From Enteractinococcus helveticum (GTDB lineage: Bacteria > Actinomycetota > Actinomycetes > Actinomycetales > Micrococcaceae): a stretch of DNA of 40,788 nucleotides. Location of the stretch: contig NZ_DYXC01000146.1 in NCBI RefSeq assembly GCF_020742345.1, forward strand, positions 1-40,788, read 5' to 3'. Position 1 is the stretch's first letter. Every line of letters starts with the position of its first letter. This document shows, piece by piece, positions 16,022 to 25,234 of the stretch. The position numbers and the translations under genes are program-made. The notes under the pieces were generated by a model, which was not told where the DNA came from, searched no databases, and saw nothing but the letters and a program-made list of their open reading frames with translations.

Positions 16022-18727
16022 TTATTTGTTCTTGGCGGCCATCTGACGCAAGACGTACTGCAGAATACCACCGTTGCGGTAGTAGTCTGCTTCACCTGGT
16101 GTATCAATGCGAACTACTGCATCGAATTCGACTTTGCTGCCGTCTTCCTTGGTTGCGGTGACGTGTACGGTCTTTGGTGTCGTTCCGTTGTTGAGTTCCG
16201 AAACACCTGAGATGTCGAAGGTTTCGGTACCGTCAAGGCCCAGCGAGTCGGCTGATTCACCGGCCGGGAATTCCAGTGGGAGCACGCCCATACCGATCAG
16301 GTTCGAACGGTGAATACGTTCGAAGGATTCGGTGATGACGGCTTTGACGCCGAGCAGCGCGGTACCTTTGGCTGCCCAGTCACGAGATGAACCGGAACCG
16401 TACTCTTTACCACCCAAAACAACCAGCGGTGTGCCGGCTTCCTGGTAGTTCATAGCTGCGTCGTAAACGTAAGCCTGTGGGCCGCCTTCTTGGGTGAAGT
16501 CGCGAGTAAACCCACCTTCTACGCCGTCCAACATCTGGTTACGGATACGGATGTTGGCGAAGGTACCGCGAATCATAACTTCGTGGTTACCACGACGGGA
16601 GCCGTAGGAGTTGAAGTCTTTACGCTGGACGCCGTGCTCGAGCAGATATTGACCTGCTGGAGTGTCGGACTTGAACGCGCCGGCTGGGGAAATGTGGTCA
16701 GTAGTGACCGAGTCGCCCAGTTTCAGCAGGACGCGCGCACCAGTAACGTCCTGGACAGGTTCTGGCTGCAGGGTCATGCCCTCGAAATAGGGTGGTTTAC
16801 GAACGTAGGTAGATTCTGGATCCCAGTCAAAGGTCGAACCTTCTGGAGTATCCAGGCTCTGCCAGCGGTGGTCGCCATCGAAGATCGTCGAGTATTCCTT
16901 GTTGAACATTTCGGTGTCGATGGAACGGTCGATGATTTGCTGAACTTCGGTTGGATCTGGCCAGATATCGGCAAGCATGATGTCGTTGCCTTCGGAGTCC
17001 TGACCCAGTGGTTCGTTTTCGAAATCGAAGTCCATGGTGCCAGCCAGAGCGTAGGCGACAACCAGTGGTGGTGATGCCAGGTAGTTCATTTTCACGTCTG
17101 GGTTAATGCGGCCTTCGAAGTTACGGTTCCCCGATAACACCGAGGTGACTGCCAAGTCGTTATCGTTGACAGCCTTGGAAATTTCTGGTGCCAGTGGACC
17201 GGAGTTACCGATACAGGTGGTGCACCCGTAACCAACGATGGAAAATCCGAGTTCTTCTAAGTGTGGAATAAGACCGGATTTTTCATAATACTCAGTCACG
17301 ACACGAGACCCTGGGGCAACAGAAGTCTTGACCCACGGTTTAGCGGTCAGACCTTTTTCAACGGCGTTTCGAGCTAGCACAGCTGCAGCCATCATGACCG
17401 ATGGGTTCGAAGTGTTGGTGCACGAGGTGATCGATGCGATGGCGACTTTACCGTGATCTAGTTCGAATTCGCGTCCGTCATCAAGCTGCACTTCGGCGGT
17501 ACGCGATGGGCGGCCTTTACCAGCTTCATCGGTGTCAGCAAAGTCGTGGATGTCTTTGCGGAACTGATCTTTGGAGTCATCCAGGATGATGCGGTCCTGT
17601 GGACGACGTGGTCCCGAGATCGATGGGACAACGGTGGACAGATCCAGTTCCATGTATTCGGAATATTCAACTTCGTTGGAAGGATCGTGCCACAGGCCTT
17701 GCTCTTTGGTGTAGGCTTCGACGAGTTTGATGTTCTCTTCGGAGCGACCGGTCAGACGCAGGTAATCAAGGGTGACTTGATCAATTGGGAAGATTGCGGC
17801 GGTCGAGCCGAACTCTGGCGACATGTTACCGATGGTTGCGCGGTTGGCCAATGGGACAGAGCCGACACCCTCACCGTAGAATTCTACGAATTTTCCAACA
17901 ACGCCGTGCTCACGCAACATTTCGGTGATGGTCAGGACAACGTCGGTTGCGGTGGCGCCCGATGGGATTTCTCCGGTGAGTTTGAAACCAACAACGCGTG
18001 GCACAAGCATGGAAACTGGTTGACCAAGCATGGCTGCTTCGGCTTCGATACCGCCAACACCCCAGCCGAGAACACCCAGCCCGTTGACCATGGTGGTGTG
18101 GGAGTCAGTACCAACACAGGTATCCGGGTAGGCGCGCAGTACGCCGTCAACTTCACGAGTCATGACAGCGCGTGCGAGATATTCGATGTTGACCTGGTGG
18201 ACAATTCCCATGCCTGGGGGAACAACTTTAAAGTCATCAAATGCAGTCTGACCCCAGCGTAGGAACTGATAACGCTCACCGTTTCGCTGATATTCGATTT
18301 CGACGTTACGTTCGACGGCGTCAGGGGTGCCAAAGTGATCGATCTGTACCGAGTGGTCAATAACCAGTTCGGCTGGTGCCAGTGGGTTGACCAGCTCGGG
18401 GTCTCCACCCAGGTCCACAATGGCTTCACGCATCGTAGCCAAGTCAACAACACAGGGAACACCAGTGAAGTCCTGCATCAAGACGCGAGCCGGAGTGAAC
18501 TGAATTTCGGTGTTGGGCTGAGCGGAAGGATCCCAGTTGGCCAGGGCCTGGATTTGCTCCTTGGTGATGTTCTCTCCGTCTTCTGTACGGAGCAGGTTCT
18601 CTAAAAGAATCTTCAGTGAGAAAGGAAGTTTCTCAGAACCTTCAACTTTGTTGAGTCGAAAAATTTCGTACTCAGCACCATCGACGTCCAAGACGCCTTT
18701 GGAGCCGAAGCTATCAACTGTAGTCAC
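16022..18727 (-). CDS. acnA: Aconitate hydratase A
   Basis: Aconitase converts citrate to isocitrate in the TCA cycle and holds a [4Fe-4S] cluster. Cluster ligands are C436 (SCTNTSNPS) and C502/C505 (GCTTCIGNSG). Other family stretches include YPDTCVGTDSHTTMVNGLG and, in the swivelling C-terminal domain, GSGSSRDWAAKG. GTG at 18727 is chosen as start because GAGGAG sits about 7 bases upstream, giving 901 residues, normal for AcnA. An ATG at 18802 would add 25 residues of unlikely sequence. No acnR (TetR) regulator follows, unlike in corynebacteria; the gene stands alone between two hairpins. Confidence 0.96.
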   Translation of the reverse strand: MTTVDSFGSKGVLDVDGAEYEIFRLNKVEGSEKLPFSLKILLENLLRTEDGENITKEQIQALANWDPSAQPNTEIQFTPARVLMQDFTGVPCVVDLATMREAIVDLGGDPELVNPLAPAELVIDHSVQIDHFGTPDAVERNVEIEYQRNGERYQFLRWGQTAFDDFKVVPPGMGIVHQVNIEYLARAVMTREVDGVLRAYPDTCVGTDSHTTMVNGLGVLGWGVGGIEAEAAMLGQPVSMLVPRVVGFKLTGEIPSGATATDVVLTITEMLREHGVVGKFVEFYGEGVGSVPLANRATIGNMSPEFGSTAAIFPIDQVTLDYLRLTGRSEENIKLVEAYTKEQGLWHDPSNEVEYSEYMELDLSTVVPSISGPRRPQDRIILDDSKDQFRKDIHDFADTDEAGKGRPSRTAEVQLDDGREFELDHGKVAIASITSCTNTSNPSVMMAAAVLARNAVEKGLTAKPWVKTSVAPGSRVVTEYYEKSGLIPHLEELGFSIVGYGCTTCIGNSGPLAPEISKAVNDNDLAVTSVLSGNRNFEGRINPDVKMNYLASPPLVVAYALAGTMDFDFENEPLGQDSEGNDIMLADIWPDPTEVQQIIDRSIDTEMFNKEYSTIFDGDHRWQSLDTPEGSTFDWDPESTYVRKPPYFEGMTLQPEPVQDVTGARVLLKLGDSVTTDHISPAGAFKSDTPAGQYLLEHGVQRKDFNSYGSRRGNHEVMIRGTFANIRIRNQMLDGVEGGFTRDFTQEGGPQAYVYDAAMNYQEAGTPLVVLGGKEYGSGSSRDWAAKGTALLGVKAVITESFERIHRSNLIGMGVLPLEFPAGESADSLGLDGTETFDISGVSELNNGTTPKTVHVTATKEDGSKVEFDAVVRIDTPGEADYYRNGGILQYVLRQMAAKNK

Positions 18728-18830
18728 AGTGGACTCCTCTTTTCCCGCCCACAAGGGGCGTTTCCATTGTCCTGTGTAAGCTGTGTCGCTCAATGCATGC
18801 AAGTGACACGCCAGGGCACTGCCGGTGCGA

Positions 18831-18864
18831 ACCGCCCAGCCCGGTCAGAGCATGCGTGGGCGGT
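18831..18864 (-). terminator. Hairpin between the RNA methyltransferase gene and acnA
   Basis: ACCGCCCA (18831-18838) and TGGGCGGT (18857-18864) are perfect 8-base arms around an 18-base loop. It lies 22 bases downstream of the methyltransferase stop, so it may terminate that transcript, though no T-tract follows on the minus strand. It could instead be a regulatory element in the acnA 5' region. Confidence 0.5.
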
Positions 18865-18886
18865 GTGAACTTTATTCTAACGCCAG

Positions 18887-20365
18887 TTACTCGCTGTCTC
18901 GCGATTGTCTCAATGTAGCGGAGGGCCGAAATGTTGTTACGGTCTCCATGTGATAAGTATCTGGGAACAGGTCGTAGATGGTACTGTCTTCAATTTCCCA
19001 GCCGTGTTCTACCAACCATTTGGTGTCACGGGCAAACGAGGCCGGGTCACACGAGACATAAACAATCTTTTCAGCAGCTAGTTGATGAATTCTTGTAATC
19101 GTGGCTCGCCCTGCGCCTGCTCGTGGTGGGTCAAGGACCACAGCATTGACCCGACGACCGTCTAGACCACCATTGGCCACTGGAGCTTGCGGGCGTTGTA
19201 GCCAAGACCCAATGATGCGGTCGGTGAGACCATTGATCACATAGGCCTGTTTTTGGTCGTGCAAGTTCTTCCGTGCATCACGCGATGCACCGGGAGAAGC
19301 CTCAACAGATAATACGACACCGCTATTTCCAACTGAGTCCGCTAAGAACTTGGAGAAGAGGCCCGCACCGGCGTATAAATCAGCGATAACTTGACCTGGT
19401 TGTGGATCCAACGCGTGGATGACAGCTTCGACCAGGGTTGATGGAGCATCACGGTGCACCTGCCAGAAACCATCACCCGATACCCGGAATGTGTGGCTTC
19501 CGAATTCTTCTGTTTCCACCACCTCGGTCAACCAGGTTCGGCCGCGTAGTCGCACCATCTCCAATGGCCCGAATTGTTCGCTGCGTAGGCCGACGACCAC
19601 CGAAACCTTGGCTGGGAGGTGGATCATGCGTTTACGCCACTGCGCAATGTGCTGCTCGAGTTGTTTCTTATTTGATGCAACGGCCTCCAGTGGGAAGATC
19701 ACCACCAGGACTTCTTCGCCGTGAGCTGGCGTGGCGACTTCTACACGCGCCGCCCCTGTGAAATCTATGTCCCATAGCTGCAGGGCATCAAGTTGTCGAA
19801 CGCCCAGCGGAATATTGCGTACCGGGACGACTGTGGCAGATCGATGCACATTCATTGCCAACCGGCCGGTGGAAGTTACAGAGAAAGCATTGCGGGTCCG
19901 CCAGTGCAATCCAGTGGGTTCGTCTTCGGCAATACCTACAACTGCGGCTTCTACGTTGAGTTTGCCAATACGTGTCATCGTGTCACGGAATACTTGTGCT
20001 TTAAGACGGCGCTGATGTTCTAACGTGATGTGGCCAAATTCCGCGCCACCAACCGGGAAACGGCCAGAGGCATGGGCGCGGATGGAATCTGCGAGCTTCC
20101 ATTGGTGTGAACGACGAAACTCGGAAGGCCGAACGACTGACACAGTATCCGCACGCCAGAACCGGGCGTCCTCTCCCCCTGATGTTACTGCCGCGTTGAC
20201 GATTTCACCTGGAATCGCATGACGTACAAAAACAACTCGTCCATCATGTCGAGCGACACAATGCCCGCCATGAGCCATAGCGCCTACTTCAAGTGTGAGG
20301 ATCTGGCCAGCATCTTTGTCATGTGCTGCCAGATGCGCGGCAGTTTGTGAACCTGTGCTTGTCAT
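18887..20365 (-). CDS. TRAM-domain class I RNA (uracil-5-) methyltransferase
   Basis: A SAM-dependent RNA m5U methyltransferase of the TrmA/RlmC/RlmD family. An N-terminal TRAM RNA-binding domain (about residues 20-80; VGAMAHGGHCVARHDG) is followed by a central region and a Rossmann methyltransferase domain with the SAM-binding DLYAGAGLFSKFLA, the VLDPPRAGAG motif and the catalytic cysteine C439 in VSCDPASFARD. The cysteine cluster for an Fe-S site found in RlmD is not evident. The product is likely an rRNA or tRNA m5U, but the site is unknown. The start is ATG at 20365 with AGGG close upstream. Confidence 0.9.
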   Translation of the reverse strand: MTSTGSQTAAHLAAHDKDAGQILTLEVGAMAHGGHCVARHDGRVVFVRHAIPGEIVNAAVTSGGEDARFWRADTVSVVRPSEFRRSHQWKLADSIRAHASGRFPVGGAEFGHITLEHQRRLKAQVFRDTMTRIGKLNVEAAVVGIAEDEPTGLHWRTRNAFSVTSTGRLAMNVHRSATVVPVRNIPLGVRQLDALQLWDIDFTGAARVEVATPAHGEEVLVVIFPLEAVASNKKQLEQHIAQWRKRMIHLPAKVSVVVGLRSEQFGPLEMVRLRGRTWLTEVVETEEFGSHTFRVSGDGFWQVHRDAPSTLVEAVIHALDPQPGQVIADLYAGAGLFSKFLADSVGNSGVVLSVEASPGASRDARKNLHDQKQAYVINGLTDRIIGSWLQRPQAPVANGGLDGRRVNAVVLDPPRAGAGRATITRIHQLAAEKIVYVSCDPASFARDTKWLVEHGWEIEDSTIYDLFPDTYHMETVTTFRPSATLRQSRDSE

Positions 20366-20407
20366 TGATCGCCCTGCTTCAAATCTTGGTGTGAGTGGTA
20401 CTGGATT

Positions 20408-20433
20408 GTGAAACTCGGCAGACCGAATTTCAC
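20408..20433. terminator. Hairpin between DUF3159 and the RNA methyltransferase gene
   Basis: Arms 20408-20418 and 20423-20433 pair over 11 positions with one C-A mismatch and a CAGA loop. It lies about 75 bases past the DUF3159 stop and before the methyltransferase start. No T-tract follows, so it may be a weak terminator or an mRNA processing/stability structure. Confidence 0.5.
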
Positions 20434-20509
20434 GCGGAATTCATTTATCAATGTCCAGTCACCATAGTATCGCTTCGCATTGTGTGATGTATCACCGTGA
20501 CGTGTAAGG

Positions 20510-21289
20510 TCATATTCTTGGCTCAGTCCCGCTCTCACCTGGGGTGTTAGTATCTGATGAAAATTGGTCTCGTGTCATATGTCGATCTTTGGCCGGTTTT
20601 GAGACCAACCAGCCAAACCACAAGACCAAAGCATAAAGTGGCACACCCATTACAAGACGCGCCGTCCCTAGAGCTACAACATCATCTGCCCAATACATTG
20701 GGAGCTGGACAAGCAAACGAGCCCCAAAAACCAGGACCATCAACGCCGTTGCGATTTGGTATTTTCTTCGACGAAGGAGGTTCTTTTGCCAGCCAATTCC
20801 TTCGCCACGGACCCATCCATAGATGAGACCCATGATGGGCCATTTCACAGCCATCGACAATGCGAAGACCGCCCCATATGCCGCCGAGATGTAAAAACCG
20901 ATCACATAATAGCCACGTGCATCATCTTGAAGCAATGCCACTGCGGCCGACACCGCAACACCTAAGACTCCGGCGAGGGCTTGTGTCAGCGGTTGTCTTT
21001 GTAGAAGGCGCATTAGGCTGGCTAGTGCTGCCAGACCTACCGCGAAAAGTGCCGAAGTCCACACGTCGGTGGTGATGATAAACGAGATGAGAAAGACCAG
21101 TGCCGGCACAATAGCCTCGGCAATACCGCGAATCCCACCGACTGACGCCAGCAGGTCGAGTTCGCCTACTCTTGTCACCGCGGTTCGGCCAGCAAGCTTC
21201 TTGGCGACTTGCTCGAGCGGTTCTTTGTTATTTATTGGCTCGTGTTCCGCGTTGTCCATGACCGTGCTCGTTTCCGGTTCGTTATACAA
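20510..21289 (-). CDS. DUF3159 family membrane protein
   Basis: A 259-residue actinobacterial integral membrane protein of unknown function, with about six hydrophobic segments between residues 50 and 235 and hydrophilic ends. The family feature near the N-terminus, DLLASVGGIRGIAEAIVPA, is clear, as is WPIMGLIYGWVRGEG. The start is probably TTG at 21289 (AGGA about 8 bases upstream); an ATG 10 codons later is the alternative. It follows DUF3710 by 21 bases. In many Micrococcaceae Trk-type potassium genes lie between DUF3159 and the TRAM methyltransferase; here there are none. Confidence 0.85.
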   Translation of the reverse strand: MYNEPETSTVMDNAEHEPINNKEPLEQVAKKLAGRTAVTRVGELDLLASVGGIRGIAEAIVPALVFLISFIITTDVWTSALFAVGLAALASLMRLLQRQPLTQALAGVLGVAVSAAVALLQDDARGYYVIGFYISAAYGAVFALSMAVKWPIMGLIYGWVRGEGIGWQKNLLRRRKYQIATALMVLVFGARLLVQLPMYWADDVVALGTARLVMGVPLYALVLWFGWLVSKPAKDRHMTRDQFSSDTNTPGESGTEPRI

Positions 21290-21310
21290 TAAACAGTTCC
21301 TGACCGGAGT

Positions 21311-22018
21311 CTATTGTTGGGCGTCTGGTTGTTGTTTTGCTTGTTGACGTCGACGGACTGCAGCTTCTCGCATAGCCGTCACCACGCTTTGAGGTGGTAT
21401 CAGCTCCAGCATCTGACGAGCAGGTAGCGGACGTTCACCGCGGTCAATCACGGTATTTTTCAAAATGTCGTACAGTATGTCGGCTTCGTCTTTTTGGATT
21501 GCCGACTTCCCCATAAGCATTGCGCGAATCATCCACCGGGGGCCATCAATACCAATGAATCGTGCGATGCGTTCGCCCTTACGGCCATCTGGGAGTTCAG
21601 CTGGAATTCGGATGAGCAGTTCATTGCCAAATTCGCCTTCTTGGACGGTGACCGAGGCTCCTTGAGCACCCTTATTCTGCTCGTACATCTCTTGGCGAAT
21701 TTCTTCCCACTGACCGCCGGAACGCGGAGCAGCAAATGCTTGAATTTGCAGCGTGGAATTGTCATGAACGGCTGAAACAGCAAATACTTTTTGCTTGGAT
21801 TGTTCCTGCTCTAACCGATAAGAAACATTTTTGCGCAAGGGAACTTTGATTGTCCCCAGGTCCATGTAGCCCTTGCTGAAGTCGTGGGTATCAACTTCGG
21901 AAATATCGAAAGGACCTTCTGGACGTTGATCAGCGACGGGGTCGTCTTCTGCGTCCCGTAGGTGCTCAGGCAAGACAACAGTTTCGGTTTGAACGTGTCT
22001 ATTGCGTCCAAAAAGCAT
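21311..22018 (-). CDS. DUF3710 family protein
   Basis: A 235-residue soluble actinobacterial protein of unknown function. Family features include the FDISEVD and DLGTIKVP segments and a later GIDGPRWMIRAMLMGKSA stretch. It starts with ATG behind AAGGAG. The acidic N-terminus and Gln/Arg-rich C-terminus look disordered. Its position between dut and DUF3159 is the standard actinobacterial order, and spacing (42 and 21 bases) supports one operon. Confidence 0.87.
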   Translation of the reverse strand: MLFGRNRHVQTETVVLPEHLRDAEDDPVADQRPEGPFDISEVDTHDFSKGYMDLGTIKVPLRKNVSYRLEQEQSKQKVFAVSAVHDNSTLQIQAFAAPRSGGQWEEIRQEMYEQNKGAQGASVTVQEGEFGNELLIRIPAELPDGRKGERIARFIGIDGPRWMIRAMLMGKSAIQKDEADILYDILKNTVIDRGERPLPARQMLELIPPQSVVTAMREAAVRRRQQAKQQPDAQQ

Positions 22019-22060
22019 CGTATAACTTCTCCTTAAATTCTTCCCGTCGGCGCTTTCGAC

Positions 22061-22549
22061 TTATTGCCGAGCACTGAAACTACCGGTGGAACCAAAACCT
22101 GAATCCTGACGAATGGAGTTTGGAAGCTCTTGAACGACCGTAAATTCAGCCTGATATACCGGTTGAATAACCAACTGTGCGATGCGTTCGCCGCGCTTGA
22201 GCTCAATGGATTCGTTGGGATCCAAGTTAATAAGTGCCACCTTTATTTCTCCTCGATACCCGGCATCAATGGTACCCGGAGCATTAACGATACTCAGGCC
22301 TTGCCGTGTTGCCAGACCGGAACGAGGATGGACGAAGCCGGCGAAACCGTTGGGGATAGCTACGGCCACACCAGTCGGAACGAGTTGACGCTGACCGGGA
22401 GCCAGCGTGACGTTGATGGTAGTCACCAGATCAGCTCCGGCGTCACCGGGGAGCGCATAGGTAGGAAGCGCAATACCGTCGTCCAAAAGTTGCAGCTCAA
22501 TGTTGAGCTGATGTGGGGAACGATCATGGTCAGACGGTGAAGTCGGCAT
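22061..22549 (-). CDS. dut: dUTP diphosphatase
   Basis: dUTPase hydrolyses dUTP to dUMP, keeping uracil out of DNA and feeding dTMP synthesis. All five trimeric-dUTPase motifs are visible: DAGADL (36-41), RSGLA (76-80), GTIDAGYRGE (92-101), GERIAQ (120-125) and the C-terminal RQDSGFGSTG (147-156). The start at 22549 is chosen because AGGAG lies about 9 bases upstream and it gives 162 residues, normal for the family; the frame extends 25 codons further upstream without support. First gene of the dut-DUF3710-DUF3159 operon, divergent from DUF3093. Confidence 0.95.
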   Translation of the reverse strand: MPTSPSDHDRSPHQLNIELQLLDDGIALPTYALPGDAGADLVTTINVTLAPGQRQLVPTGVAVAIPNGFAGFVHPRSGLATRQGLSIVNAPGTIDAGYRGEIKVALINLDPNESIELKRGERIAQLVIQPVYQAEFTVVQELPNSIRQDSGFGSTGSFSARQ

Positions 22550-22663
22550 GCGGTGCACTCTCCTGGCGCTTATGTTGAATACTATCGATCCACAGTCTAG
22601 TCGTCGGCGGTGGTTAACACCCAAAATAGGAGTCTGCTCGGCCAGGCCTGTAGGCTGGAGATC

Positions 22664-23272
22664 ATGACAGAAAATGCGGACAAACGAATAGGGCCGGGAG
22701 GTTCACCGATCGTCTATCATGAGACGCTTCGGCCTTCTTGGTCTATGTGGTTATTGGTATTACTTGCCGCAGCGCTTGGTTGGCTTACCTTAGCCCCCCT
22801 TAGTATCGGCTGGGGCATTGTGTCTGGTGTGATTGTGGCTGGTATTGCAGCGTTCGGTCTAATTGCTTCTTCCTCGGACGTTACCGTGACTACTACCCAT
22901 CTACAGGTTGGACGTGCCACCATTGAGCGCGAGCATGTTGGTGCGGTGATCGGTTATGTAGGCGATGATGCGTTTGCTCAGCGAGGTCGAAAATTGCATG
23001 GGTTGGCTTACCTACATCTTCGCAGCTGGATTAAACCAGTGGTCCGCATTCAAATCGAAGATGCTCAGGACCGTACCCCATACTGGTTGACTTCGACTCG
23101 TAACCCAGAAGAGTTGGTTTCTGTGCTGGGTGGTTCCATGCACGTGGTAGATGCTACCCAAACCGACGACGAAGATATTCCGGAATGGTTAATCGAAGCC
23201 GAGCGACAACGGCTAGAAGCAGAACAAGCTGAAGACAATCGCAAACAGCAAAACGATAATGGTCTGCGCTGA
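22664..23272 (+). CDS. DUF3093 family membrane protein
   Basis: A 202-residue actinobacterial protein of unknown function. Two hydrophobic segments near residues 28-72 are followed by a soluble beta-rich domain with the family's VGRATIEREHVGAV and PYWLTSTRNPEEL segments, then an acidic/Gln-rich tail. The start at 22664 has GGAG close upstream; the frame extends 18 codons further but without a site. It is divergent from dut and converges with DUF4193, the usual neighbourhood. Confidence 0.83.
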   Translation: MTENADKRIGPGGSPIVYHETLRPSWSMWLLVLLAAALGWLTLAPLSIGWGIVSGVIVAGIAAFGLIASSSDVTVTTTHLQVGRATIEREHVGAVIGYVGDDAFAQRGRKLHGLAYLHLRSWIKPVVRIQIEDAQDRTPYWLTSTRNPEELVSVLGGSMHVVDATQTDDEDIPEWLIEAERQRLEAEQAEDNRKQQNDNGLR

Positions 23273-23291
23273 TATTCACTGTTAAAACAGG

Positions 23292-23330
23292 CAAAGGGGC
23301 AACCGTGAGCATCACGGATAGGCCCCTTTG
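23292..23330. terminator. Bidirectional terminator between DUF3093 and DUF4193
   Basis: CAAAGGGGC (23292-23300) and GCCCCTTTG (23322-23330) pair perfectly; within them CCGTGA and TCACGG form an inner stem with a GCA loop. On the minus strand the hairpin is followed by TTTT, so it fits best as the terminator of DUF4193. It also lies 20 bases past the DUF3093 stop and can serve both converging genes. Confidence 0.8.
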
Positions 23331-23380
23331 TTATCTGATCGACAAAAAGCTTTACGCAGTCGCGCCTCAGACGTCTGGTG

Positions 23381-23680
23381 CTAGCCTTCGCAGTCGGTGC
23401 AGTACAGCAGACCGTCTTCTTCAAGTGCGACCTGCGAACGGTGACGAACCAAGAAGCATGAAGCACAAGTGAATTCGTCTTGCTGAGCGGGAAGAACAGT
23501 CACTTGGAGCTCTTCGTCAGACAGGTCTGCACCAGGCAGCTCGAATCCTTCTGCTGCTTCGGCTTCATCTTCGTCTACGACAGCAGACTGTGTGTCAGTG
23601 CGGCGTGACTGTAATTCCTCAATGGAGTCCTCGCGAAGCTCTTCGTCGTTCTTGCGGGGAGCGTCGTAATCCGTAGCCAT
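23381..23680 (-). CDS. DUF4193 family zinc-ribbon protein
   Basis: A 99-residue acidic protein with two CxxC knuckles, C72/C75 (CASC) and C94/C97 (CTDC), likely binding zinc. It starts MATDYDAPR, typical of this actinobacterial family, and has an acidic middle. Function is unknown; the size and acidity recall RNA polymerase- or ribosome-associated small proteins, but this is not evidence. A perfect 7-base inverted repeat at 23706-23722 lies just upstream of its start. Confidence 0.88.
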   Translation of the reverse strand: MATDYDAPRKNDEELREDSIEELQSRRTDTQSAVVDEDEAEAAEGFELPGADLSDEELQVTVLPAQQDEFTCASCFLVRHRSQVALEEDGLLYCTDCEG

Positions 23681-23978
23681 GAATCTCGCATTCGGTTAGG
23701 TGTTCGCATCAATTTTTGATGCATTCTTTCAGATGCTGATCTACGTTCTATCACGAAGGTAAACAGCTGCGAGGCAGATTCACCTTAAGCGGATTCTGTC
23801 TCGCGTTTCGTGGTGATCTAACCTTATTGAGGGCTAGTTTGCAAATTGGGTTCACTAGATGTCAAGAGTGTGGCTAAGATGACCGCTAAAATATGCGCCA
23901 CACCGCGTAAATTCCCTGCATTTTACCAGGATACATGGCAGAGTTCACACAGAAGCAGTAAATGTTCGGAGGCCTTGC
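23681..23978. promoter_or_regulatory. Divergent DUF4193/sepH control region
   Basis: This 298-base stretch carries no long gene. It holds a palindrome GCATCAA-TTT-TTGATGC at 23706-23722, 25 bases upstream of the DUF4193 start, that could be an operator. For sepH, TTCACT (23851-23856) and TAAGAT (23875-23880), spaced by 18 bases, are a possible promoter. A tiny 8-codon ORF (23935-23961, encoding MAEFTQKQ) with AGGA three bases upstream sits in the predicted sepH leader and ends 17 bases before the sepH start. Confidence 0.4.
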
Positions 23979-25220
23979 ATGGGTTCAACTATCAGGAACG
24001 ATTCCGCTCGTCGGCTTCGTTTAGTGGGAGTTGCTGATAACGCAGACGAGCTGGTCTTGTCTAACAGTGACGGTGAAGAGTTTTACCTGCCTATCACCGA
24101 CGCGTTGCGCAACGCTGCCACACGACCAATCGGCAGACCATCAGCTGCCGCCGCCGACGAGGCAGCCAAAGAGCTTTCTCCGCGCGAAATCCAGTCGATG
24201 CTGCGCGCCGGTGCGACAGTGGACGAACTTGCCGAGCAACACGACTACGATCGAAGTAGCCTTGAGGTGTACGCCACACCAATCATTGCTGAGCGTGATT
24301 GGATTGCTCGCCAAGCTCAAGACATTGAAGTCGCGGCTCCACAACTTGGAAACCAAGCCTACGAAGCGGTATTTGGGGACGAACCAGCGCTTCTTGGCGA
24401 AATGGTGAGCCATCGACTAGAAGCCCTGGGGTTGGATCCTGAAACCCTTGAGTGGGACGCCTGGCGGGATGCTGATTCCACTCTCTGGACTATTTCAGCC
24501 AACTTTTCCGTACAAGGCTTGGCGGATTCCTCGATTGGAGATCCTCCCCCAGCATTGTGGAATTACAAACTGCAGTCCCAACATCTGGACAATGCCAATC
24601 ACTGGGCTCAGGTACTCAGTGAATTTGGGCCTGCGGACTCTCCGTTGGTTTCGACGTCCACGCGGGGCTTGTTCACCACGGTAAGCGATCATCCGTTTGA
24701 TGTTGAGTCTGATCAACGTCCAGGACGCGAACCACACGGCCAGAATAATGAGGCACAGGAAGACCTCCTGGATGTGTTACATGCTCGCCGCGGACAGCGC
24801 CTAGGCGTTGATGAAGAATCCGATGATGAATTAGCCGCGATGATTACTCGCGAAGAACAGCCCTCGACTCCGCACCGACCTAAGCTAATCGTCTCAGAAG
24901 ACTATGACGATTTAGACCACGAGGTTTCAGCAGTTACCAGCGAAGTAGAAGTCGCCTGGTCCGACGACAACGGAGAAGACCCGGCACATTGGGATGGACG
25001 TGAAGTAGTAGCAGGCGAATTTGTGCCAGACGACGATGAAGCACCATCAGAGGCACATGCACCAGTACCGCACCCGGTTCAGGCAGAGACTTCTGCCGAT
25101 ACTGACGATGGGGCACCCAGCGACGAGTCAAAGAAACTTGAACAGCAAGGTCGTTCACGCAAACGACCTACGGTACCAAGTTGGGACGAGATTATTTTCG
25201 GCACAAGAAAAGACTCTTAG
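23979..25220 (+). CDS. sepH: Septation protein SepH
   Basis: SepH (DUF3071) is an actinobacterial cell-division protein that binds FtsZ and promotes its assembly. The N-terminal domain covers about residues 1-210, with the characteristic helix-turn-helix-like segment LSPREIQSMLRAGATVDELA at 65-84 and VYATPIIAERDWIARQA after it. A long acidic, low-complexity linker follows (about 240-385). A short basic C-terminal motif, KRPTVPSWDEIIFGTR, closes the protein and is the second conserved block of the family. The start at 23979 has CGGAGG six bases upstream. 413 residues is within family range. Converges with the phosphodiesterase gene. Confidence 0.92.
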   Translation: MGSTIRNDSARRLRLVGVADNADELVLSNSDGEEFYLPITDALRNAATRPIGRPSAAAADEAAKELSPREIQSMLRAGATVDELAEQHDYDRSSLEVYATPIIAERDWIARQAQDIEVAAPQLGNQAYEAVFGDEPALLGEMVSHRLEALGLDPETLEWDAWRDADSTLWTISANFSVQGLADSSIGDPPPALWNYKLQSQHLDNANHWAQVLSEFGPADSPLVSTSTRGLFTTVSDHPFDVESDQRPGREPHGQNNEAQEDLLDVLHARRGQRLGVDEESDDELAAMITREEQPSTPHRPKLIVSEDYDDLDHEVSAVTSEVEVAWSDDNGEDPAHWDGREVVAGEFVPDDDEAPSEAHAPVPHPVQAETSADTDDGAPSDESKKLEQQGRSRKRPTVPSWDEIIFGTRKDS

Positions 25221-25234
25221 CCGTATCGTACTCT

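Noticed and set aside
17875..17888. Perfect palindrome CGTAGAATTCTACG resembling the cydA operators
   Set aside because: It lies inside the acnA coding region, has the arms in the opposite order to the cydA repeats, and is explained by the codons for EFY.
17546..18262. A 238-codon open frame on the plus strand inside acnA
   Set aside because: It lies wholly antisense to the strongly supported aconitase gene, has no recognisable domain, and is a by-product of the acnA codon pattern.
22550..22624. A 25-codon upstream extension of dut
   Set aside because: AGGAG is placed for the ATG at 22549 and the dUTPase fold needs no extra N-terminal sequence.
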